DNA from: Bryobacterales bacterium
GTDB lineage: Bacteria; Acidobacteriota; Terriglobia; Bryobacterales; UBA6623
Reading direction: 5' to 3'
NCBI GenBank assembly: GCA_028819575.1
Contig: JAPPLB010000192.1
Location: 1 to 63,276 of the forward strand
DNA: 63,276 nucleotides
Below the pieces are notes generated by a model. The model did no database searches. It had not been told where the DNA came from and saw only the letters and a list, made by a program, of their open reading frames with translations. A program made the position numbers and the translations under genes. Shown here in pieces: positions 34,127-42,930 of this stretch (positions are counted from its first letter, which is position 1; every line of letters begins with the position of its first letter).

Positions 34127-35992
34127 GTGTCGATCGTTCCGCTGTTCCCGCTCCTTCTTTTTCTGGCTCTCTCCATCCCCGCTCCCGCCCAGGATTGGCC
34201 TTCCTACGGCAATGATCCCGGCGGAATGCGCTACTCGCCTCTCGAGCAGATCAACAAGGAGAACGTTGGCGCGTTGGAAGTCGCCTGGGTTCATGACACC
34301 GGCGACATGAGTGACGGGACTTCGCTCCCGACACGCTCGGCGTTCGAGACGACCCCGCTGCTCGTCGACGGCGTGCTCTACGTCGTGACCGTCTTTCATC
34401 GTCTGGTGGCGGTCGACCCGGTCACCGGCAAGCAGCTCTGGGAGTTCGATCCGCGGTTCGACCGCAGCCAGCGCGTGAATCAATATCACAGCCGCGGCGT
34501 CGCCTACTGGTCCGACGAAACCCGCAAGCGCATCTTCCTCGCGGACCAGCTCGGCCGGCTCTTCTCGATCGACACCGAAACGCACGAAGCCGACCCCGGC
34601 TTCGGTGACGGCGGCATGGTCGATCTCAAGACGGGCATGTTGGTCGACCGCTACCCGCACCTCCGTTACGGGGTGACCTCGCCAGCAGCGCCTTGCGGTG
34701 ACAAGGTGGTCGTCGGCGGCTGGGTGAGCGATGGCGAGCCGCAAGGCCCCAGCGGTGACGTTCGCGCCTTCGATGCCCGGACGGGGGCGTTGGCGTGGCG
34801 TTTCCACGTCGTCCCTCGCCCCGGAGAGTACGGCCACGGCACATGGAGAGACGGCTCGTGGAAAGACCGCGGCGGCACCAACGCCTGGTCCACCATGAGC
34901 GTCGACCCTGACCTCGAATGGGTCTTCGTTCCGCTGACTTCGCCCAGCACGGACTACTTCGGGGGCGACCGCAAGGGCATGAACTTGTTCGGCAATGCCG
35001 TCGTAGCCATCGACTGCAACACCGGAAAGCGCCAGTGGCACTTTCAAACCATCCATCACGACCTCTGGGATTGGGATCTGCCCGTCTACCCCAATCTTGT
35101 CGACGTTGTTCGTGACGGCAAGAAAATCCCGGCGGTCGCTCAAATCACCAAGACCGGCTTCATCTTCGTCCTCGACCGTATCACGGGGCAGCCGCTGTTC
35201 CCTGTCGAAGAGAGGCCTGTCGAATCAAGCAATGTGCCCGGCGAGGAATCCTGGCCGACGCAGCCGTTTCCGACGAAGCCGCCGCCGTTCGCACGGCAGT
35301 CCATGACCCGCGAAGAGATCACCGATGTGACCCCCGAGTCCCGCGCCGAGTGCATGGAGATGATCGACAACGCCTACTTCGACGGTCCCATGTTTCGCGC
35401 CATTCGCGAACAGCTCACGATCCAGTTCCCCGGCACGAACGGAGGAGCCAACTGGGGCGGCGGCTCCTTCGACCCGGCCGAAGGCGTGCTCTTCGTGAAT
35501 TCGATGGACGTCGGCGCGCCCAAGCGTATGGTGAAACGCCCGGAGGGATCCAAGGTCCCCTACCGCAGTCGCGGAACGAGGTTTGGCCGCTTCTGGGACT
35601 CGAACATGTACCCCTGCCAGAAACCGCCCTGGGGACACCTCACGGCCATCGATCTCAACACCGGCGATTTTCGCTGGCGCGTGGTTCTCGGTGAAATCGA
35701 CGAGCTCACCAAACGTGGCATTGCCAAGACCGGAACGTCGAACCTGGGCGGTCCGATTGTCACAAAGGGTGGACTCGTCTTCATCGCCGCGACTAACGAC
35801 AGCCGATTCCGCGCCTTCGACAAAGACACCGGCGAGCAGCTTTGGGAAACCCGTCTCCCCGCCAGCGGCCACGCGACTCCCATGACCTATCAGGGGGAAG
35901 ATGGCAAGCAGTACGTCGTTATCGCAGCCGGCGGCGGCAACAAGTACAACAGCGACTTCAGCGGGAAAGTCGTTGCCTTCGCGCTGCCGTGA
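34127..35992 (+). CDS. PQQ-dependent dehydrogenase, membrane glucose dehydrogenase-like (soluble domain only)
   Basis: 621 residues, GTG start with signal peptide (LFPLLLFLALSIPAPAQ). Begins the propeller with DWPSYGNDPGGMRYSPLEQI, then repeated tryptophan-docking units such as LVAVDPVTGKQLWEFDP, FDARTGALAWRFH, IDCNTGKRQWHFQ and FDKDTGEQLWETRLP, the eight-bladed quinoprotein fold. VGGWVSDGEPQGPSGDVRAF and HHDLWDWDLPVYPNLVDV are close to the glucose-dehydrogenase (mGDH) subgroup. The N-terminal membrane anchor of classical mGDH is absent. It would oxidise a sugar or polyol in the periplasm with PQQ as cofactor; no PQQ-synthesis genes are in the window. Confidence 0.85.
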   Translation: MSIVPLFPLLLFLALSIPAPAQDWPSYGNDPGGMRYSPLEQINKENVGALEVAWVHDTGDMSDGTSLPTRSAFETTPLLVDGVLYVVTVFHRLVAVDPVTGKQLWEFDPRFDRSQRVNQYHSRGVAYWSDETRKRIFLADQLGRLFSIDTETHEADPGFGDGGMVDLKTGMLVDRYPHLRYGVTSPAAPCGDKVVVGGWVSDGEPQGPSGDVRAFDARTGALAWRFHVVPRPGEYGHGTWRDGSWKDRGGTNAWSTMSVDPDLEWVFVPLTSPSTDYFGGDRKGMNLFGNAVVAIDCNTGKRQWHFQTIHHDLWDWDLPVYPNLVDVVRDGKKIPAVAQITKTGFIFVLDRITGQPLFPVEERPVESSNVPGEESWPTQPFPTKPPPFARQSMTREEITDVTPESRAECMEMIDNAYFDGPMFRAIREQLTIQFPGTNGGANWGGGSFDPAEGVLFVNSMDVGAPKRMVKRPEGSKVPYRSRGTRFGRFWDSNMYPCQKPPWGHLTAIDLNTGDFRWRVVLGEIDELTKRGIAKTGTSNLGGPIVTKGGLVFIAATNDSRFRAFDKDTGEQLWETRLPASGHATPMTYQGEDGKQYVVIAAGGGNKYNSDFSGKVVAFALP

Positions 35993-36007
35993 GTTTCGGC
36001 TGGGCCG

Positions 36008-37600
36008 TCAGTCCATCAACGCGAAGGTCATGATGGCCTCGCCGGCCGCCACCGTTACGTATTGCTTCCCGCGGAACCGATAGGTGATCGGCGCAGCCGC
36101 TACCGACCCGCCCGACTGAAACTTCCAGAGCACCTTGCCCGTCTGGGCGTCGAACGCCGTCACGTACCCCTGCGGATCTCCTCCGAACACCAACCCTCCC
36201 GCCGTTGCCAGCAAGCCGCTGCTCGGACTGGACACCATCTCGTAGCGCCACTTCGTTTCTCCGGTCGCCGGATCCAGGGCGACAATGGACCCTGTTGCGG
36301 GTTCGTCGGGGACGCCGCCCACCGTGCTGGCCTGATACCACTGCCCTTTGATGTACCCCTGTGTCGTCCTGTAGTAGATATGGCATCCATCGACTGAATC
36401 GAAGTAATAGAGGCCGGTCTGCGGGCTGTACGCCGTTGGGTGCCAGTTATGCCCGCCGCCCAATCCCGGACAGGCGACGTTTCCCTCCTCCGTCGGGTCC
36501 TTTCCCGGAATCAGAATCGGCCGGCCTTTCGCGTCGATCCCGTCCGCCCAGGTGACCTCCGTATAGGCGCGCGCCAGCAGGAACTCACCCGTCGTTCGAT
36601 CGAGTACGTAGAAGTGCCCGTTGCGATTCGCCTGGATCAGCGCCTTGCGCTTCTCGCCCTCGACGTCCAGGTCCACCAGAACAGGATCGGCCACCGCGTC
36701 CCAATCATGCACGTCATGGGGTGTGAACTGAAAATGCCACTTCAGCGTACCCGTATCGGCGTCGAGCGCCACGACGCTGCACGTGTAGAGGTTGTCGCCG
36801 GGCCGCACATCACCGTTCATGTCAGGCCCCGGATTGCCGGTGCCCCAATAGATCAGGTTCAGTTCCGGATCGTACGTCCCCGTAATCCAGGTCGACCCGC
36901 CCCCGCGCTTCCACGAGTCGCCGCCCCAGGTCTCGTGTCCCGGCTCACCCGGACCCGGCACCGTCCAGAACCGCCAAACGCGGTCACCGGTCTTGGCGTC
37001 GTAGGCATCCAGAAAATCTCGCGTGCCGAACTCCGCCCCCGCGATCCCCACCAGGACCATGTTCTTGACGATCAGCGGCGCGGCGGTTGCCGAATAGCCC
37101 TCCTTGTAGTCCGCAACGACCTTCTCCCACAGGACATCTCCGGTCTTGGCGTCAAGCGCCACGAGAGTCGCCCCGAAGTTCACCTTGTAGAGCGTGTCGC
37201 CCAGAATCGCGAACCCGCGGTTGGGCCGTGCACAGCAGCCCTGGGCTTCTTTCACTGGCTTCTTCGAGTAGTGCCACAGCTCTCGGCCGGTCAGCAGATC
37301 CAGTGCCCAGGCGTGGTTGTTGTGGCCGGTCACATACATCACGCCGTCGCTGACCAGCGGGGTCGTCTGGAGCCGGCCGGAAACGCCGGTTTGGAAAACC
37401 CACGAAGGCGCCAGACGCTTCACGGTGCGGGTGTTGATCTCATCCAGCTCGCTGTAGCGCCATCCGGAGTAGTTCCGGCCGTACGTCAGCCACGACTCCG
37501 CATCGCCTTGCGCATCGAGCAACATCTGGTTCGTGACGTCGCCGGCGAAAGCCGTGGCCGCGGAGAGCAAGCCCAGAAGCACGATGACACCGCCTCTCAT
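36008..37600 (-). CDS. PQQ-dependent alcohol-type dehydrogenase (with vicinal Cys pair)
   Basis: About 530 residues; signal peptide GGVIVLLGLLSAATAFAG. Quinoprotein propeller with W-docking motifs (WALDLLTGRELWHYS, VALDAKTGDVLWEKV, VALDADTGTLKWHFQ, VALDPATGETKWRYE). The adjacent cysteines in EAQGCCARPNRGF match the Cys-Cys disulfide ring seen over PQQ in methanol and ethanol dehydrogenases. GNPGPDMNGDVRPGDNLYT carries the expected catalytic-Asp region. Start at ATG 37600 rather than 37684: AGGAGG lies just upstream and the signal peptide begins there. The diheme cytochrome c gene lies 113 bp upstream and is its probable electron acceptor. Confidence 0.9.
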   Translation of the reverse strand: MRGGVIVLLGLLSAATAFAGDVTNQMLLDAQGDAESWLTYGRNYSGWRYSELDEINTRTVKRLAPSWVFQTGVSGRLQTTPLVSDGVMYVTGHNNHAWALDLLTGRELWHYSKKPVKEAQGCCARPNRGFAILGDTLYKVNFGATLVALDAKTGDVLWEKVVADYKEGYSATAAPLIVKNMVLVGIAGAEFGTRDFLDAYDAKTGDRVWRFWTVPGPGEPGHETWGGDSWKRGGGSTWITGTYDPELNLIYWGTGNPGPDMNGDVRPGDNLYTCSVVALDADTGTLKWHFQFTPHDVHDWDAVADPVLVDLDVEGEKRKALIQANRNGHFYVLDRTTGEFLLARAYTEVTWADGIDAKGRPILIPGKDPTEEGNVACPGLGGGHNWHPTAYSPQTGLYYFDSVDGCHIYYRTTQGYIKGQWYQASTVGGVPDEPATGSIVALDPATGETKWRYEMVSSPSSGLLATAGGLVFGGDPQGYVTAFDAQTGKVLWKFQSGGSVAAAPITYRFRGKQYVTVAAGEAIMTFALMD

Positions 37601-37713
37601 CTTCGGTTTCCTCCTGCCATTTCTCTCGACCCGGTAGAACATCCCACCAGCGCAATAGTTATCGAGGCGGGTTCCTGAATTCATCTGGTTGTTGCCGGCG
37701 TCTCCCGGGCACC

Positions 37714-38484
37714 CTACTGGTCTCCTCGCAAGCTCACCAGATACGCCAGGACATCGTCAATCTCCGAACCGCTCAACATTCCCTCGTACGAAGGCATCAG
37801 TGACTTTGGCTCCTGCTCGACAGACCGCACCTCATCCCGCAGATACGAATGGATCTCTTCCCGCGAGTCCATGAGTTGAACGGAAAAGTTGTCAATGCTC
37901 ATCTGGCGTCCTCGGACGGCTTCGCCATCTCGCTCGACCACGGTGATGGTGTCGAACCCCTTGGCGATGTTCTTGCTCGGCTCGACGAGCGCTTCTTGCA
38001 GACGCGCGAAACTGAGGGTCCTGCCGATGCGGCTCAGGTTCGGCCCAAGCCGGCCGCCTGTGCCTGCAATGCGATGGCAACCGGCGCAACCCCCTTTTTC
38101 CTGATAGATCGATTCACCCCGTGTAACGTCGCCTGTCAGCACCGGCGCGTCTCTGCGTGCCACGGAACGAACATAGGCCAGGATCCGCCAAATCGTGTTG
38201 TCATTCATGCGCTCGCCGAAGCCCGACATCTCGGTGCCGTTCACACCGTCCTGTATGACTTCGAACAGATCCTCATCGCTGTCACCAACCTCGTAGACGC
38301 CCAACGTAAGGTCCGGCCCGGAACCCCCTGCAGCCCCGATCCCATGACAGGGAGCACAGTAGATGCGGAAAGTGGCGCGGCCCGTGTCGATGTCGGCCGC
38401 ACTGTTGTTTAAGGGGTTCGTGCGGCTGGGCTGCGCGGAACACACGGATGCCGCCAGCAAAACCAGGAAAACAGAACGTATCAC
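37714..38484 (-). CDS. Diheme c-type cytochrome, partner of the PQQ dehydrogenase
   Basis: About 256 residues from GTG 38484 (a TTG at 38520 is less likely); signal peptide VIRSVFLVLLAASVCSA. Two heme motifs: CAPCH in YCAPCHGIGAAGGSGPD and CAGCH in GGCAGCHRIAGTGGRLGP, each with a downstream Met-containing loop (TEMSGFGERM, LMPSYEGML). A segment FDTITVVERDGEAVRGRQMS between them and the last Met loop is shared with its paralog at 46160. It probably takes electrons from the PQQ enzyme encoded just downstream and passes them to an oxidase in the periplasm. Confidence 0.88.
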   Translation of the reverse strand: MIRSVFLVLLAASVCSAQPSRTNPLNNSAADIDTGRATFRIYCAPCHGIGAAGGSGPDLTLGVYEVGDSDEDLFEVIQDGVNGTEMSGFGERMNDNTIWRILAYVRSVARRDAPVLTGDVTRGESIYQEKGGCAGCHRIAGTGGRLGPNLSRIGRTLSFARLQEALVEPSKNIAKGFDTITVVERDGEAVRGRQMSIDNFSVQLMDSREEIHSYLRDEVRSVEQEPKSLMPSYEGMLSGSEIDDVLAYLVSLRGDQ

Positions 38485-38786
38485 GGTTGCAAGGATACGT
38501 CCGCAACCGACCGCTGTCAATGAGGTCCAGCATGCAGGAGCGGCAAATGCATGGCTGCCTTCTCATGCTCTTAAGCCATCAGGCAAATGGATATCCAGGC
38601 AGGGCCACCGGCGCCCCGTACTCGGCGCCGGATGTCGTCCGAATCCGCTCGTGACTCTCTGCTCCCTCAACATTGGGACCCCTCAAGGCTACCCAGTGTG
38701 ATGACATCCCCGGGACACGCCAGGGAGCATCCGAGCAGACTCATGGAGGGCGAGAACGCTACACTCGAAGTTTCGGCTTCTGCCGA

Positions 38787-40175
38787 ATGGCCACTCCGCC
38801 AATGATCGTAATGAAATTCGGCGGCAGCTCGATCGAGAGCGCCGACGCCGTGCAGCGCGTAACCGGCATCATCGCCGGACGCGCCCAACGCCCGCTTCTT
38901 GTCGTCGTTTCCGCCATGGGAAAGACGACGGACCGCCTGATTGAAATCGGCCGCACCGCTGCTAACGGAGACATCGACGGCGCGCTTGGAAAGCTCAACA
39001 GCCTGCGGGAGTTTCACGCCGTTGAAACGGCTAGCGTCGTCGCGCCACAGGCGGAAGCAGCCCTCGAAAAACATTTTGAAGACCACTTTCATGAACTGGC
39101 GGAGTTGCTGCGCGGCCTCTCGATCTTGGGCGAGTTGAGCGCACGGTCGCTGGATGTCCTGTCGAGCTACGGCGAGCGCCTTTCCAGCGTGGTCATCACC
39201 GAGGCGCTGCGAGCGCAGGGCCTTGCGGCCGAGCATATTGACTCGCGCGAGGTCATTGTCACCGACGACCGCTTCGGCGAAGCCTCACCACTCGTCGATG
39301 AAACGAATGCGCGGCTCGCCCGTCTGGTCCGGCCGCTCATCGACACTGGCAGGATTCCCGTTATGGGAGGCTTCATCGCCTCCACAATGAACGGCATCAC
39401 TTCGACACTCGGACGCGGCGGCTCGGATTTCACGGCCTCGCTCGTCGGTGCTGGCCTGACGGCGGAGGAGATTGAAATTTGGACCGACGTCGACGGCGTT
39501 CTCACCGCCGACCCTTCCTTGATCTCGCCGGCCCGTCGGATCCGCATAATGTCTTTCGCCGAGGCCTCGGAACTTGCCTATTTCGGGGCGCGAGTGCTGC
39601 ACCCGAGTACGATGCTCCCCGCCGTGAGGAACAACATCCCGATTCGCGTACTCAACTCCCGTAACCCTGAAGTTGAAGGCACTTTGATCGTGGCTGAGCA
39701 TGCGGAAGGTCAATCGATCATCAAGTCCATCGCTTACCAGGAAGGCATCACCGTCGTCGAGGTGCGCTCGACCCGGATGCTTATGGCTCACGGCTTCCTC
39801 GCGAAGATCTTCGAAGTGTTCGACCGCTACGAGACCTCCGTCGATATGGTCACTACGTCCGAGGTCAGCGTTTCGCTGACGATCGACGACACGACTCACC
39901 TCCCCGACATGGTTCAGGAGTTGCAGGAGTTTGCCGAGGTGACCCCTGTATCCGATCAGGGCATCGTCTGCGTCGTGGGCGACAACATCGGTTATACTCC
40001 GGGAATTGCGGCACGCATCTTCCAAGCTCTCGAGCAGATCAACATTCGGATGATCTCGCAGGGCGCGTCGCGGCTGAACGTGAGTTTGGTCGTTGATGAG
40101 AAGGATCTCCGGAGGACGGTAGAGGCGCTGCACGCGACGTTCTTCTCGCAAGTCAACGAAAAAGTCTTCGCCTAG
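38787..40175 (+). CDS. lysC: Aspartate kinase
   Basis: 462 residues from ATG 38787 (MATPPMIVMKFGGSSIESAD). Phosphorylates aspartate, the first step to lysine, threonine and methionine. KFGGSS near the N-terminus, GFIASTMNGITSTLGRGGSD and EIWTDVDGVLTADP are kinase-domain motifs; the C-terminal third has two ACT-type regulatory units (KSIAYQEGITVVEVRSTRML and GIVCVVGDNIGYTPGIAARI), so feedback by lysine or threonine is likely. A TACACT hexamer 22 nt upstream could be the -10. Leads the lysC-dapB-dapA-dapD unit. The longer frame from 38673 lacks homology-like sequence and is rejected. Confidence 0.95.
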   Translation: MATPPMIVMKFGGSSIESADAVQRVTGIIAGRAQRPLLVVVSAMGKTTDRLIEIGRTAANGDIDGALGKLNSLREFHAVETASVVAPQAEAALEKHFEDHFHELAELLRGLSILGELSARSLDVLSSYGERLSSVVITEALRAQGLAAEHIDSREVIVTDDRFGEASPLVDETNARLARLVRPLIDTGRIPVMGGFIASTMNGITSTLGRGGSDFTASLVGAGLTAEEIEIWTDVDGVLTADPSLISPARRIRIMSFAEASELAYFGARVLHPSTMLPAVRNNIPIRVLNSRNPEVEGTLIVAEHAEGQSIIKSIAYQEGITVVEVRSTRMLMAHGFLAKIFEVFDRYETSVDMVTTSEVSVSLTIDDTTHLPDMVQELQEFAEVTPVSDQGIVCVVGDNIGYTPGIAARIFQALEQINIRMISQGASRLNVSLVVDEKDLRRTVEALHATFFSQVNEKVFA

Positions 40176-40203
40176 GACGCCTGGAGAGCCGAGTCGGCCT
40201 CTC

Positions 40204-40944
40204 ATGGACATGCCCCCTGAAGCCACATCCCAGCGCCTCGCCCTTGTCGGCTACGGCAAGATGGGCCGCATGGTCGAGAGCCTCGCTCCCGAGTTCGGCT
40301 TCGAAGTCAGCCTCAAGCTCGACGAGTTCAACAACGTCGGCGGCGAGGGAATCACCGCCGAGAGCTTCGAAGGCATCGATGTCGCGATTGATTTCTCGAT
40401 TCCACCGGTTGTCGCCGACAACACCGAGAAAATCTCCGCCTTGGGTGTCAATGTGGTGATTGGGACCACGGGTTGGCTCGACCAGATCGCACGCGTCCGC
40501 AGCGCGGTGGAGCGTGCTAACATCGGCCTTGTTTACGGCGCGAATTTCTCGGTCGGCGTGCAGGTTTTTTACCGTGTCGCGGAGGCGGCGGCTACCTTTC
40601 TGGCTACGGAAAACGACTACGATGCGTGGGCGTACGAGATCCATCACAAGATGAAGAAAGACGCTCCTTCCGGTACGTTGCTGCGGCTTGTCGAGAAGAT
40701 GCAGGAGGCTGGCTACGCACGCCGGATCGATCAGGCCAGCAACCGCGCTGGCGCAGTACCGGGAAGCCATCAGATCGGTTTCGACTCCGAGGCCGATACC
40801 ATCCAGCTCATCCACACCGCGCGGAGCCGAGTCGGCTTCGCCCGCGGTGCGCTGCGCGCCGCCCGCTGGATCATCGGGCGCAAGGGGCTGTACGAGTTCT
40901 CAACGGTCTGGGACCGCATGGAGGCCGCGCCCTCGGCAAGCTGA
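40204..40944 (+). CDS. dapB: 4-hydroxy-tetrahydrodipicolinate reductase
   Basis: 246 residues, the shorter type of DapB. LALVGYGKMGRMVE is the NAD(P) motif; VDVAIDFSIPPVV is close to the family's DFS block; VVIGTTGW, YGANFSVGVQVFYRV, EIHHKMKKDAPSGTLL (catalytic His and Lys) and the C-terminal RSRVGFARGALRAARWI are intact. Reduces the DapA product. 28 bp after lysC and 19 bp before dapA. Confidence 0.94.
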   Translation: MDMPPEATSQRLALVGYGKMGRMVESLAPEFGFEVSLKLDEFNNVGGEGITAESFEGIDVAIDFSIPPVVADNTEKISALGVNVVIGTTGWLDQIARVRSAVERANIGLVYGANFSVGVQVFYRVAEAAATFLATENDYDAWAYEIHHKMKKDAPSGTLLRLVEKMQEAGYARRIDQASNRAGAVPGSHQIGFDSEADTIQLIHTARSRVGFARGALRAARWIIGRKGLYEFSTVWDRMEAAPSAS

Positions 40945-40963
40945 ACTGCCTCGGGAGGTGATC

Positions 40964-41860
40964 ATGTTCACAGGTTGCGGCACCGCACTCGTCACGCCCT
41001 TTCGGTCGGACGGCTCTCTCGACGAAGAAGCCTTCCGCGCGCTCGTCCGCTGGCAGTTGGAAAGCGGCATTCACTTCCTCGTTCCCTGCGGCACCACGGG
41101 CGAGAACCCGACTCTCACGAAGCAGGAACACCGCCGTGTCGTCGAGATGACGCTCGAGGAAGCCAAAGGCAAGGTCCCGATTCTCGCCGGCTGTGGAGGC
41201 TACAACACCGCCGAAGTCGCTGCGCTGGCGAGTGAACTCGAGAGCATGGAAGTCGATGGACTGCTCTCCGTCACTCCCTACTACAACAAGCCCACGCCGG
41301 AAGGCCTTTATGAACACTTCCTGGCCGTCTCGAAGGCGAGCCGGTTGCCGATCGTCGTCTACAACGTCCCAAGCCGCACCGGCTCCAACGTCAAAGCGCA
41401 GACATTGGCGCGGCTGGCCTCGATCGATAACGTCGTTGGCGTCAAGGAGGCGTCGGGAGATATCGGACAGATGGCGGAGATCTTTCAGCTCGTCCCGAAA
41501 TCCTTCTCCGTTCTCTCGGGAGATGACTCCGTGACGCTCGCCCTGATGGCTCTTGGCGGCGCCGGGGTGATCTCCGTCGCCTCGAATGAGATTCCGGCTG
41601 CCTTGTCCCAACTTTGCGAAGCCTGTGCGAATGGCGATTTCGACAAAGCCCGGGAAATCCATCGCCGCTGCCATGCGCTGATGGAGGTCAATTTCATCGA
41701 GACCAGCCCCGGGCCGGTGAAGTGGGCGCTTTCGGTGATGGGGCGCATTCAGCCCAACTATCGCCTGCCGATCGTGCCGCCAACCAACGAAAGCAAGGCG
41801 GAAATCGAAAGAGTCCTGGCGGGACTCGGCTTGACTCGAATGCTGGCTTCGGCGGATTAA
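40964..41860 (+). CDS. dapA: 4-hydroxy-tetrahydrodipicolinate synthase
   Basis: 298 residues. Condenses pyruvate with aspartate semialdehyde. GTALVTPFRSDGSLDEEAF, PCGTTGENPTL, TPYYNKPTPEGLYEHF, VYNVPSRTGSN and GVKEASGD (Schiff-base Lys) are all present. The start ATG 40964 follows GGGAGGTG at ideal distance, ruling out the longer frame that runs back into dapB. Third gene of the lysine unit. Confidence 0.96.
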   Translation: MFTGCGTALVTPFRSDGSLDEEAFRALVRWQLESGIHFLVPCGTTGENPTLTKQEHRRVVEMTLEEAKGKVPILAGCGGYNTAEVAALASELESMEVDGLLSVTPYYNKPTPEGLYEHFLAVSKASRLPIVVYNVPSRTGSNVKAQTLARLASIDNVVGVKEASGDIGQMAEIFQLVPKSFSVLSGDDSVTLALMALGGAGVISVASNEIPAALSQLCEACANGDFDKAREIHRRCHALMEVNFIETSPGPVKWALSVMGRIQPNYRLPIVPPTNESKAEIERVLAGLGLTRMLASAD

Positions 41861-41926
41861 CCGGACCGGTCACCGGGTCCGACCCGCAACCCGCGCCATC
41901 GCCAACGGCGTTTCTGTTCATTCATC

Positions 41927-42766
41927 ATGCTCGAACAACTCATCGATCAACTCTTCGCAAAAAACCCTGAGAACTATGACCACCAGGACATGGAGGCCTT
42001 CCAGGAATTCAAGGAGGCCCTGAACTCGGGCGCCGCTCGAGCCGCCGAGCCCGACCCGGACTCTGTGCCGGGTTGGAAGGTGAACCACTGGGTGAAGCGA
42101 GGTATCCTCGTCGGCTTCCGGATGGGCAAGACCGTAGATATGTCAAAGGGTGACGACCGCTTCTCGTTCTTCGACAAGTCGACTTATCCACTACGGAACT
42201 TCGACCTTTCGAGCAGTGTCCGGATCGTACCGGGTGGATCGAGCGTCCGCGACGGCTGCTACATCGGCGCCAGCGTGACTTGTATGCCACCGATGTACAT
42301 CAACGTCGGAGCTTACATCGACGACGGAACCATGGTGGATTCGCATGCCCTCGTAGGCAGTTGCGCGCAGGTCGGCAAGAATTGCCACGTCAGTGCCGCG
42401 GCGCAAGTCGGGGGTGTCCTCGAGCCCGTCGGCGCTCTGCCGGTCATCATCGAAGACGGTGTTCTCGTCGGCGGCAACTGCGGAATCTACGAAGGAACCA
42501 TCGTAAAAAAAGGCTCCGTACTCGGCTCGGGCACGATCCTCACAAGATCAACCCCCGTCTACGACATCGTCCACGAAACGGTGCTCCGTGCCGAAGATGA
42601 CATGCCTCTCATCATCCCGGAAGGCGCCGTTGTCGTCGCCGGTAGCCGTCCGATCACAAAAGGTATCGGCAAAGAGTGGAACCTCTCGCTCTACACGCCC
42701 GTCATCGTCAAATACCGCGACGAAAGGACCGACGAACGAATCCGGCTGGAAGACTGGCTGCGCTGA
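41927..42766 (+). CDS. dapD: 2,3,4,5-tetrahydropyridine-2,6-dicarboxylate N-succinyltransferase
   Basis: 279 residues. Left-handed beta-helix acyltransferase made of hexapeptide repeats (GSSVRDGCYIGASVTCMPPM, INVGAYIDDGTMVDSHALVG, CHVSAAAQVGGVLEPVG). Family blocks SSVRIVPGG and GNCGIYEGTIVKKG are intact. Places the pathway on the succinylase route to diaminopimelate. 66 bp after dapA. dapC, dapE, dapF and lysA are not in the window. Confidence 0.95.
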   Translation: MLEQLIDQLFAKNPENYDHQDMEAFQEFKEALNSGAARAAEPDPDSVPGWKVNHWVKRGILVGFRMGKTVDMSKGDDRFSFFDKSTYPLRNFDLSSSVRIVPGGSSVRDGCYIGASVTCMPPMYINVGAYIDDGTMVDSHALVGSCAQVGKNCHVSAAAQVGGVLEPVGALPVIIEDGVLVGGNCGIYEGTIVKKGSVLGSGTILTRSTPVYDIVHETVLRAEDDMPLIIPEGAVVVAGSRPITKGIGKEWNLSLYTPVIVKYRDERTDERIRLEDWLR

Positions 42767-42930
42767 CCAGAGACCTCCCAGGGTTGCAGGTGCGCGGCAA
42801 GTTATGCCGGCGGGGATAAAGTCACCATACGATGACCATGGCCCTTGGCGCTTCCACGACCCTCAGACCTGAGGGCAAATCAACGCACACCGTTGTATGA
42901 TGGACCTTTTTTCGCACAGCCAGAGCCCCG

